This document shows, piece after piece, positions 1-5,765 of a stretch of 10,232 nt of DNA. Both the position numbers and the translations under genes were made by a program. Each line of letters starts with the position of its first letter. Position 1 is the stretch's first letter. The notes beneath the pieces are model-generated. The model worked only from the letters and a program-made list of their open reading frames with translations, did no database searches and had not been told where the DNA came from. This DNA comes from JBAZAX01 sp041671765. GTDB taxonomy: Bacteria; Babelota; Babeliae; Babelales; RVW-14. The stretch is taken from contig JBAZAX010000041.1 of NCBI GenBank assembly GCA_041671765.1, positions 1 to 10,232 on the forward strand. Direction: 5' to 3'.

Positions 1-129
1 TTTGTTAGAGGTTAGTTCTTTTACTTTTTCGAATATTCTTGAGATTATCTGTTTTTCTAGTTTTCGAAGATCCTTTTTTGCATCGTCAGTAAAAAAAATT
101 GTGTATCCAATGCATGGTGGATGAACCAT
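1..129 (-). CDS. RelE/ParE-type toxin, N-terminal part (runs off the window)
   Basis: The reading frame starts with ATG at 129 and stays open for 43 codons to the window edge, so the C-terminal half is missing. The visible protein begins MVHPPCIGYTIFFTDDAKKD and continues with LRKLEKQI and RIFEKVKEL. This is the usual RelE/StbE N-terminus: a beta strand, then a helix of the A-x-K-D-L-x-K-L type, then a second helix. Proteins of this family are ribosome-dependent mRNA interferases or, in the ParE branch, gyrase poisons; the catalytic C-terminal residues lie outside the window, so the two cannot be separated. The start follows the antitoxin stop by two bases, and the ribosome site AAGGAAG lies inside the last antitoxin codons. 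Antitoxin and toxin are therefore translationally coupled, in the usual antitoxin-first order. Confidence 0.8.
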   Translation of the reverse strand, partial: MVHPPCIGYTIFFTDDAKKDLRKLEKQIISRIFEKVKELTSNK

Positions 130-131
130 TT

Positions 132-341
132 TTACTTCCTTTTACCCAAAAGCGATTGCTCTAGCTCTGCAAGGGTGTGAGTCTTAGTTTTTTTAGTCAT
201 AATTTTTTCGGCACGTTTTACATCATAAGAATCTTCAAGCTCTTCCAGCAATGCTTCATATGCCTTGATATCAAGTTGAACGGCAATAGTTTTACCTTCT
301 TCATTAACAAGAAATTTTGGCTGAAATTTTTGTTTTTTCAT
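132..341 (-). CDS. RelB/Phd-type antitoxin of a type II toxin-antitoxin pair
   Basis: A 69-residue, highly charged protein. Residues 9-35 (KFLVNEEGKTIAVQLDIKAY and the LLEELED that follows) match the strand-helix pattern of Phd/RelB antitoxins, where a phrase like 'V-N-E-x-G-K-x-x-A-V-x-L-D-x-x-x-Y-E-x-L-L-E-x-L-E' is common. The lysine-rich C-terminal part (residues 42-69) would be the flexible toxin-binding tail. It should bind and neutralise the toxin encoded just downstream and repress its own promoter, as family members do. The ribosome site AGAGGA overlaps the TAG stop of the upstream dehydrogenase, and the gap between the two genes is 12 bases, so the pair appears to be read from the dehydrogenase transcript. 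No separate promoter or operator palindrome was seen in front of it. Confidence 0.75.
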   Translation of the reverse strand: MKKQKFQPKFLVNEEGKTIAVQLDIKAYEALLEELEDSYDVKRAEKIMTKKTKTHTLAELEQSLLGKRK

Positions 342-353
342 AAAATATGTCCT

Positions 354-1217
354 CTAAAATAGTTTTAACGCAATTTTATCTGGCAACCAATTTAATATTC
401 TTAACATGCAAGAATAAAACCAAGAAGGTTCAATTCGTTTTTTACCCGCAAAAACCTGATCAATAATATATCGAGCTTCATCGTCTGCCTTATGAATAAA
501 AGGCATGTTTTTTGCGCCGGCACCTTTAAGCATTTCGGTGTCCGTAGGTCCGGGAAGAACAGTTATAAAACCAATATTGTCATAGAGATATTGACGTCTG
601 AGAGAGTCAAAGCAATGTACAAGTGCTATCTTGCTTGTGGCGTATGCAGTAGTGCCGGGCATTGCCATAATTGCTGCTATCGAGGATGTTGCGACAAAAG
701 TACCACCACCAAATTGTTTAACTGATGATAGCCATTCTTCTATCCATGCAATGGTTCCAAAATAATTTGTTGCAAATGTTTGTTGGTGAATATCAGTAGA
801 AACCTTCCATTTATTCTCCAATTCGCCAGTTCCTGCGTTCAAAAAAAATAGTGTAGGCTTTAACCCCATGGCTTTTATTGTTTCAGAAATAGTGTGAACT
901 TGTTCTCGATTGCCAACATCACAAACAAATGGGATGAATGCTTGTGAGCCAGAGTCATTTGTTCCAAAGTTATTTGTGCCGAGTTCGTGTTCAAGCGCTC
1001 TGAGTTTATCTTCTCGTCGTGCAATGCCGATAACATTCCATCCACGTTTGACCATCTCTCGTGAAAGTTCTAATCCAATCCCGGATGATGCGCCGGTAAC
1101 TAAACATGTTTTTGTTGCCATGTTGATCGGGGCAGGCTTATCGATATGCCGCATAACAAGTATTGAACTTAAAACTAATACAACAAAAATTGACAAAACA
1201 ATGCGAGTTTTATTCAT
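354..1217 (-). CDS. Short-chain dehydrogenase/reductase with N-terminal membrane anchor
   Basis: A 287-residue classical SDR, an NAD(P)H-dependent oxidoreductase on a Rossmann fold. Visible motifs are the cofactor loop TGASSGIG (41-48), an arginine pair after the second strand (ARRE, 67-70), the acidic residue in VCD (98-100), NAG (127-129), the active-site Asn151, Ser178/179, Tyr192 and Lys196 (YATSK), and the PG turn (222-223). RR near position 68 hints at NADP(H). Residues 6-22 form a hydrophobic segment, so the enzyme is probably tethered to the inner membrane with its catalytic domain in the cytoplasm. I kept this start because AAGGAT lies five bases upstream; the alternative Met33 would give a soluble protein but has no ribosome site. 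The substrate cannot be told. It precedes the antitoxin gene by 12 bases and follows a nitroreductase gene, another redox enzyme. Confidence 0.88.
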   Translation of the reverse strand: MNKTRIVLSIFVVLVLSSILVMRHIDKPAPINMATKTCLVTGASSGIGLELSREMVKRGWNVIGIARREDKLRALEHELGTNNFGTNDSGSQAFIPFVCDVGNREQVHTISETIKAMGLKPTLFFLNAGTGELENKWKVSTDIHQQTFATNYFGTIAWIEEWLSSVKQFGGGTFVATSSIAAIMAMPGTTAYATSKIALVHCFDSLRRQYLYDNIGFITVLPGPTDTEMLKGAGAKNMPFIHKADDEARYIIDQVFAGKKRIEPSWFYSCMLRILNWLPDKIALKLF

Positions 1218-1284
1218 CTTGATCCTTGCGTTATTTTACGTTCATAAAATTATTTTAATTTTGGTTTTATTGCATGTACAATTT

Positions 1285-1303
1285 GTCGCACAGTCTGTGC
1301 AAC
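1285..1303. repeat. 19-base palindrome, copy 1, after the nitroreductase stop
   Basis: GTCGCACAGTCTGTGCAAC on the plus strand. Read as minus-strand RNA it folds into a nine-pair arm with one G-U wobble around a central base. On the plus strand the same position is a C-A mismatch, so the structure is better on the strand that carries the genes. It begins five bases past the nitroreductase stop. The T5 run lies on the plus-strand side (1304-1308), which is the wrong side for a standard minus-strand terminator. It closely resembles the element at 1942-1960, including the flanks. Confidence 0.7.
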
Positions 1304-1307
1304 TTTT

Positions 1308-1895
1308 TCATAATTTAAACACGTCCTGAAAAACAATTTCGTCGAGTTGCTTTCTATCATTTGGCACTTCTCGAATTTGAAGTGCTGGTGGCAAATTTTC
1401 TTTCTTACCCGGTTTGCCAACTGCAACCATAGTCTCAATTTTAAATTCATTAGGGATGCTTAAAATTGATTTGGCCTTGTCATAGTCAAAATCTGCTATT
1501 GCATGTACAACCAAGCCGTTAATTGATCCTTGCAAAGCCAGGCTCATCCATGTAGCGCCTGAGTCAAATGTATGTGTATGTGACTGCTTGGAGCCTCGAG
1601 GATTAGTATTGCGTTCGAAAAAATCTTTAGAAATTATTATAATTAAAATGGCGGCATTTTTTGCCCAACTTTGATTAAATGTATTCATCAAAGCAATTAA
1701 TTCATTCCAAAGTTTTGAACCTTTATGTGTATAAATAAATCGCCATGGTTGCTCGTTATAAGCAGATGGAGCCCAGCGTGCAGCTTCAAAAAGCGGCATC
1801 AACTGTTCGTCTGTTAACGGTTCATCTGACATTGCACGTGAAGACCAACGATTAATAAAAATATTAGAGATTGGATATAAAGATTCTCTTGCCAT
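1308..1895 (-). CDS. Nitroreductase-family flavoprotein
   Basis: A 195-residue protein of the FMN-dependent nitroreductase superfamily, close to the family's usual 180-220 residues. Visible hallmarks are the N-terminal RWSSRA (16-21), which supplies FMN phosphate contacts, the APSAYNEQPWRF block (42-53), typical of the family and also part of the FMN site, the helix around GATWMSLALQGSINGL (113-128), and the strand-turn VAVGKPG (157-163) followed by a variable charged tail. Members reduce nitroaromatics, quinones or similar acceptors using NAD(P)H; the physiological substrate is unknown here. The start is supported by AGGAT a few bases upstream. It lies between the ATPase gene (gap 82 bases) and the dehydrogenase gene (gap 90 bases), and each gap carries one copy of the 19-base palindrome. 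Confidence 0.88.
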   Translation of the reverse strand: MARESLYPISNIFINRWSSRAMSDEPLTDEQLMPLFEAARWAPSAYNEQPWRFIYTHKGSKLWNELIALMNTFNQSWAKNAAILIIIISKDFFERNTNPRGSKQSHTHTFDSGATWMSLALQGSINGLVVHAIADFDYDKAKSILSIPNEFKIETMVAVGKPGKKENLPPALQIREVPNDRKQLDEIVFQDVFKL

Positions 1896-1941
1896 TGCTA
1901 TCCTAATGGTAGGTTTTGAATTATTTTTATTTCATAAATTT

Positions 1942-1960
1942 GTCGCGCAGCCTGCGCGAC
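1942..1960. repeat. 19-base palindrome, copy 2, after the ATPase stop
   Basis: GTCGCGCAGCCTGCGCGAC is a perfect inverted repeat of nine pairs around a central C, starting 17 bases past the ATPase stop codon. The flanks AATTT on the left and TTTTTC on the right are shared with copy 1. Relative to copy 1, an A-T pair has become G-C and the wobble position has become a full pair, so the stem is conserved while the sequence changes. It may work as a transcript-end hairpin or RNA stabiliser, or be a mobile palindromic repeat. Confidence 0.75.
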
Positions 1961-1977
1961 TTTTTCCATTTTATTTT

Positions 1978-3147
1978 TTAACGCAACCTTTCAACGAGAT
2001 CCCGTGTGTTTATAAAGGTGATAACAGTGTCATCATATCGTCGTTCAAATGGTTCTACAATATCGCTTGCTACAATATAATTTTTCCCGTGAGGGTAGTG
2101 CTGTCGAAATGCCTCAATGTTGGTACTGAAAGCAGAATCTGTCGGTCGATTTTTAGACAATGAGGAACTACTAAATTTGCATTCGATAGCTGTAAGCTCC
2201 TGGGTTACCTTATTACGTAGTACAAAATCAATTTCGTGTCCCTGCTTATCGCGCCAATAGTTGACTGAATGTGTTTGCAGATGTGCATGAATTTCGTTTA
2301 AAACGCACTGCTCCCAGAGTAGTCCCTGATCTTCTTTTCTTAATTCACGCCATCCCCTGGCATAACACACAAATCCAGTGTCAAAGCCATAGACCTTGGG
2401 AGCCATAACGATCTCATTGGCTTTGCGTGTCGAATATGGCCTAATAACGTGCACAACAAACGTAGCTTCAAGAATGGCCAAATAATTAGAAATGGTTTGT
2501 CTGCTGACTTCACAAGGTGCAGCAAATGTACTTGCCTCAAATTGGCCGCCGCTTTGTGCTAATAAAAGTTCCGTAAATTTTTGAAAAGAATAGCGCTTTC
2601 CAACGCTAAACATATCCTGGATATCTTTTGCCCAATATGCATCGGACCATTCTTTAAACTCATCCTCCGGAAAGTTCTCTGATGCAAAAAAAGATGGCAA
2701 TCCTCCAAATAACATGCGATGTCGTATATCTTCGTTGCCAAAATCACCGATTTCGCTTAACAGTAGTGGCGTTAACCACAGTTCCTTTTTGCGCCCGGTC
2801 AAAGTATCTTTAAATTTTGCACTTGCTCCCAAAGTTGAAGATCCCGTTGCTATGATAAAGACTTCAGGATAATGGTCGGCTGCTATTTTTAAAATCTCAG
2901 ATGGGTTATCAAGACGATGGATTTCATCAAAAACCAGACGTTTTCCTTTTTTGCTTGTTAAAAATGCTTCCGGATCTTCGAGCAATTGGCGAACGTGAGG
3001 CAGTTCGCAGTCAAAATATTCAATATCAGGCAGGCTTTGGCAAAGGTGTGTTTTACCAACACGCCTGACCCCCATAAGCCAAATAATTGTACGTTGTTTC
3101 CAGGCCTTTTCAATCAACTGTTGCCAGAAATGACGCTGTATGAGCAT
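1978..3147 (-). CDS. AAA-family ATPase with C-terminal DUF4143 domain
   Basis: A 389-residue protein of the 'AAA_14 + DUF4143' type. Residues 20-130 are the ATPase core: Walker A GVRRVGKT (26-33), Walker B LVFDEIH (71-77), sensor-like ATGSST (100-105) and the GRKKELWLTPL segment (118-128). A helix-turn-helix-like stretch follows (about 209-226, with EVSRQTISNYL). The C-terminal third carries GHEIDFVL (303-310) and AIECKF (320-325), which together give the E/D...E-x-K spacing of PD-(D/E)XK nuclease folds known for DUF4143. The molecular role of this family is not settled, so I give none. The start is supported by AGGAGT seven bases upstream. Base composition differs from its neighbours: four 60-base rows counted inside the gene are 38-48% G+C, against 28-32% in two rows of the adjacent kinase gene, which suggests separate ancestry. 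Confidence 0.9.
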   Translation of the reverse strand: MLIQRHFWQQLIEKAWKQRTIIWLMGVRRVGKTHLCQSLPDIEYFDCELPHVRQLLEDPEAFLTSKKGKRLVFDEIHRLDNPSEILKIAADHYPEVFIIATGSSTLGASAKFKDTLTGRKKELWLTPLLLSEIGDFGNEDIRHRMLFGGLPSFFASENFPEDEFKEWSDAYWAKDIQDMFSVGKRYSFQKFTELLLAQSGGQFEASTFAAPCEVSRQTISNYLAILEATFVVHVIRPYSTRKANEIVMAPKVYGFDTGFVCYARGWRELRKEDQGLLWEQCVLNEIHAHLQTHSVNYWRDKQGHEIDFVLRNKVTQELTAIECKFSSSSLSKNRPTDSAFSTNIEAFRQHYPHGKNYIVASDIVEPFERRYDDTVITFINTRDLVERLR

Positions 3148-3181
3148 AATTGACTCCTAAAAACTTATTTTTATCAATAAA

Positions 3182-3187
3182 ATTATA
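3182..3187 (-). promoter_or_regulatory. Possible -10 box for the ATPase gene
   Basis: The minus strand reads TATAAT, a full match to the sigma-70 -10 consensus, ending 35 bases before the ATPase start. No good -35 box is seen at the normal distance. In AT-rich DNA a TATAAT can occur by chance, so this is tentative. The rest of the 121-base gap holds a 7-base inverted repeat (TAAACGC at 3227-3233 and GCGTTTA at 3265-3271) that overlaps the stop codon of the upstream kinase gene; it has no T-run and is a weak terminator candidate. Confidence 0.3.
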
Positions 3188-3268
3188 AATAACCAAGTGT
3201 TAAGTTATTTTAACATATAGGTAGACTAAACGCAAACGCGCTTAACAGATAGTTATTAGAATGGGCGT

Positions 3269-4141
3269 TTATTGAATACTTTCAAGCACTTCTAAAAATT
3301 TAATGCAATATGCGCTATCATGGCCATCTTCAATTGACCAGCATGCGCTTAAAACGGCTTGAACATAGGACCAATCAAAAATTCGTTTATTATCAAATCC
3401 CAAAATATCTGCAAATAAACTCATTCGATTTTTAATTATATTTTTTGCGTCATGATTTTCTAACAATTCTGGAATTGGGTTACGGATTGATGCTCCGACT
3501 TCATATACAGGGTCGCCAATTATGCCCTTTGGATCAATTGCAATCCATTGAGTCTGTCCACATAAAAGAATATTGTCGTGATGTAAGTCGCCATGTAGCA
3601 AAACTTGTTTTGTAGTTGATGTTAATAAATGCTTACTTAATTTGCGAGCCTTTTCAATATATTGCCGTGGGAGATCCCAATTTTTTTCAAGGGTTTTTAA
3701 TGAATCTGAAATATTTTGAAACTCTCCATGTTTAGGTAAATTTGCACATTGAAGTTCTCTAATTATTTGACCTATTATTTTAACTGCTTGCTCGTCTTGA
3801 TTTGGGAATAAAGTTTTTAGAGATGTTCCTGGTGTAGCATCTTGTAATAATATTGCTCCAAGTTCAATATTATGGTCAAGTAAATTTATGCATCCATGTC
3901 CTGCGAAAACTTGTAAGGCATTTACCTCTGATTGCAACTCTTTTTTAGAAAAACAAATTTTTAATATGACAGGCTTTTCGTTTTGGACGCATCTCAAGAC
4001 ATGATTGTATGAAAGATTTGGCAAAGCTTGTAGATTTGATAATTGCCAGTGGTCGGCAATCTGATTTACAAAATTAGGCAAGTTGTTCAACCACTCTTGC
4101 CATTGCTGTAGATACAGGCTCATATTTTTCTCAAACTGCAT
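3269..4141 (-). CDS. APH-fold small-molecule kinase, APH(6)/streptomycin-kinase-like
   Basis: A 290-residue phosphotransferase of the aminoglycoside/hydroxyurea kinase group (APH(6), StrB-like). The catalytic loop is LLHGDLHHDN (181-190), giving His183, Asp185 and Asn190. The metal-binding segment is IDPKG with GDPVYEVG (202-216) followed by IRNP, an arrangement characteristic of APH(6). Lys61 in VILKICF is the likely ATP-contacting lysine, with an acidic partner near Glu72. Family members phosphorylate a hydroxyl on aminoglycosides, but many homologues have unknown natural substrates, so drug resistance should not be assumed. Start choice is uncertain: Met1 has GAGG 12 bases upstream, rather far, and Met7 (start 4123) has only a weak GAGA. 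The broken cyclase gene lies 162 bases upstream and the ATPase gene 121 bases downstream. Confidence 0.85.
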   Translation of the reverse strand: MQFEKNMSLYLQQWQEWLNNLPNFVNQIADHWQLSNLQALPNLSYNHVLRCVQNEKPVILKICFSKKELQSEVNALQVFAGHGCINLLDHNIELGAILLQDATPGTSLKTLFPNQDEQAVKIIGQIIRELQCANLPKHGEFQNISDSLKTLEKNWDLPRQYIEKARKLSKHLLTSTTKQVLLHGDLHHDNILLCGQTQWIAIDPKGIIGDPVYEVGASIRNPIPELLENHDAKNIIKNRMSLFADILGFDNKRIFDWSYVQAVLSACWSIEDGHDSAYCIKFLEVLESIQ

Positions 4142-4303
4142 AATAAGAATTTACCTCATTTGAAAAACCGGGAATTGGTTAAATCCTATAACTGTGTATA
4201 ATTTTTTTATGATACGATTACTCCAATTCCAATACACCCCATAAGTACAGGATACATAATTTGAGGTAATAATTCTACATTTCCAAATTATAGATGTATT
4301 GTT

Positions 4304-4920
4304 CTAGTCAATAATCGCGATTACCCTTGCTAATGCTGAGTCAGTTTCAGTTTTAAGTGGTAGTGCAATAACTGTAAAATTTTTTATTTCTTCCAAACTT
4401 TCGAGATTTGTCAAATTTTCAATAATCAAAATATTATTTTCAAAAAATATCTTGTGTGTTTCAAATGGATATTTATCTGGCGAAAAAAAGTCTATTCCAA
4501 TCATTTTAATTTTATGTTTTACAAGTTCACGAGCAAAATCTGTAGAAATTACTGGATGATCATTAAAATAGCCGTATGTGCCAAATTTTTATCTGATCCT
4601 GTTAAAATCAAAACAATTAAATTTTCTTCTGCTGGCATGTTTTTTAATAAAGATTCATCGAATGCTTTATTACGTGCATCTATCAAATATCCCTTGCCAA
4701 CAAACCTATCAATGTGAATGTCAGAAATTAAAATTTTGGATTCGGTTAGATGTCCTGGACCATCGATGTGAGTTCCTACATGCATTCCTGAAGTCAGCCT
4801 CCAATCATTGTATTTATTATCAGTTAAATTACGTATTTTTTCGATTGATGCTGGCTCATCAAAGTGGTGTATTGGCATTGATGTTGTAAGTTTGTGGGTT
4901 AGATCGATGGGTTTGGGCAT
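4304..4920 (-). pseudogene. Cyclase-family (kynurenine formamidase-like) hydrolase, broken by a -1 frameshift
   Basis: Two frames together make one protein of the cyclase family (PF04199-like metal-dependent amidohydrolases). The first part starts at ATG 4920 as MPKPIDLTHKL, with AGAAGG nine bases upstream, and carries the metal-binding signature HVGTHIDGPGH (47-57) and TGSDK (108-112). After LAHTA the frame runs into a stop at 4549. If one base is restored near 4569-4571 it reads on as YFNDHPVISTDFARELVKH, then IGIDFFSPD, ENLTNLESL and FTVIALPLKTETDSALAR, which is the family's normal C-terminal half. With the base added the product is 205 residues, the usual size. All catalytic residues remain, so this is a recent lesion, a sequencing error, or a case of frameshifting. 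A possible start at TTG 4959 exists but lacks a ribosome site. Confidence 0.85.
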
Positions 4921-5021
4921 AGACGTTTTCCTTCTGTTGGCTTCGTGGTTAAATTCCAAAAAATTAAATTGATTTTATGCTGAATTTAACAGTATTTTAT
5001 TAATTTGATAGAGTAATCAAC

Positions 5022-5052
5022 TTGAGCAAAAGTATTTTTCGAAAATTATTAA
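5022..5052 (+). promoter_or_regulatory. Weak candidate promoter of the Nudix gene
   Basis: TTGAGC at 5022-5027 is followed after 18-19 bases by TTATTA/TATTAA (5046-5052), about 25 bases before the start codon. Both boxes are partial matches, and the surroundings are A/T-rich enough for chance hits. The gap 4921-5076 separates divergent genes, so at least one promoter must lie in it. Confidence 0.25.
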
Positions 5053-5076
5053 AATTTTTTAAATCGAAGGAATTAA

Positions 5077-5523
5077 ATGGCTAGAGAACGATTTAAAATA
5101 GGCGCATTTGTGGCGTTGATTTTGCGTAAAAATGAAAAAATTTTACTCATAAGACGATTCAATACAGGAAGTGGAGATGGGTTTTATGCTTGTGCCGGCG
5201 GTGGGGTGGATGGCGATGAACCGATTACACAAGCCATGATTCGTGAAGCAGATGAAGAACTTGGGATAAAATTAAAAAAGGAAAACTTAAAAATTGTACA
5301 TGTTATTCATTCTAAGCAACGAGATGGGGCAAATGAGAGCGTTGGCTTTTTTATGGAGGCGACGGTGTGGGAAGGCGAGCCACAAAATATGGAGCCACAC
5401 AAGCATGATGATGTTGCTTGGTTTGCACTATATGATCTACCTCAAAACACATTTCCACGACTAATCCATGTGATTAAGATGATGGAAGAAAAAATTTTTT
5501 ACAGCGAGTATGGTTGGGATTAA
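5077..5523 (+). CDS. Nudix hydrolase
   Basis: A 148-residue protein with a perfect Nudix box: Gly42, Glu48, Arg56-Glu57, Glu60-Glu61, Gly63 and Ile64, in the G-x5-E-x7-R-E-U-x-E-E-x-G-U pattern. The glutamates bind the metal that activates water for cleavage of a nucleoside diphosphate linked to another group. The N-terminal strand FVALILRKNEKILLIRR (11-27), and AWFALYDLP (114-122) after the box, complete the small alpha/beta/alpha fold. Possible jobs are clean-up of oxidised or surplus nucleotides; the motifs do not decide the substrate. The start is supported by GAAGGA six bases upstream. It is transcribed divergently from the broken cyclase gene and is followed by a likely terminator, so it is probably a single-gene unit. 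Confidence 0.93.
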   Translation: MARERFKIGAFVALILRKNEKILLIRRFNTGSGDGFYACAGGGVDGDEPITQAMIREADEELGIKLKKENLKIVHVIHSKQRDGANESVGFFMEATVWEGEPQNMEPHKHDDVAWFALYDLPQNTFPRLIHVIKMMEEKIFYSEYGWD

Positions 5524-5591
5524 TTTTGAATTTATTTTGCCTTTAGGTATTTTATCTTTCAGGCTTCTAAATTTTGTATTTAAATTGAAAA

Positions 5592-5637
5592 TTTCTAATA
5601 AAATCGACGCTTTTCATTAGAAATGATGGCTTTTTTT
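5592..5637 (+). terminator. Probable intrinsic terminator after the Nudix gene
   Basis: TTTCTAAT (5592-5599) pairs with ATTAGAAA (5616-5623), and the inner AAAA (5600-5603) can pair with TTTT (5611-5614) across a one-base bulge, leaving a seven-base loop. Seven bases later comes a run of seven T (5631-5637). The stem is A/T-rich and the T-run is slightly offset, which lowers confidence. It lies about 70 bases past the Nudix stop. Confidence 0.45.
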
Positions 5638-5654
5638 GGTATTAAGGCACTTTT

Positions 5655-5710
5655 AAATTGATTAATTTTCGTGTATTATTAATATTCACGTTGTAATATT
5701 AATTCAATTT
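5655..5710 (+). promoter_or_regulatory. Nested inverted repeats and possible promoter before the cyclin gene
   Basis: An exact 9-base inverted repeat, ATTAATATT (5678-5686) and AATATTAAT (5695-5703), sits around an eight-base loop. A second, nearly perfect pairing joins AAATTGATTAAT (5655-5666) to ATTAATTCAATTT (5698-5710); the two pairings share the right arm and so exclude each other. TTGATT (5658-5663) and AATATT (5681-5686), 17 bases apart, each match four of six sigma-70 consensus bases, which would place the palindrome over the -10 region, as in repressor-controlled promoters. Low sequence complexity makes chance possible. Confidence 0.35.
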
Positions 5711-5765
5711 TTAGCTTATTTTAAATAATTAAAAATATTTATTTTAATTACTGGGGGTGTCATCC

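Noticed and set aside
1285..1308. Plus-strand intrinsic terminator (GC-rich hairpin plus T5).
   Set aside because: No plus-strand gene lies upstream of this copy or of the similar one at 1942, so there is nothing to terminate on that strand; it is recorded as a palindromic repeat.
910..1329. Plus-strand open frame of 139 codons.
   Set aside because: It is antisense to the dehydrogenase, whose motifs are unambiguous; the translated product looks like a shadow.
4145..4277. Inverted match TTACCTCA / TGAGGTAA at the ends of the gap between the kinase and cyclase genes, suggestive of a small mobile element.
   Set aside because: Only about eight bases match exactly, the interior arms are not in colinear order, and one arm is simply the region of the kinase ribosome site.
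4304..4504. A separate 66-residue gene downstream of the cyclase fragment.
   Set aside because: Its sequence is the normal C-terminal half of the cyclase family, reached by a one-base shift, so it belongs to the broken gene.
5757..5765. GTG at 5757 as the cyclin start, adding three residues.
   Set aside because: This codon overlaps the G-run that serves best as the ribosome site for the GTG at 5766.
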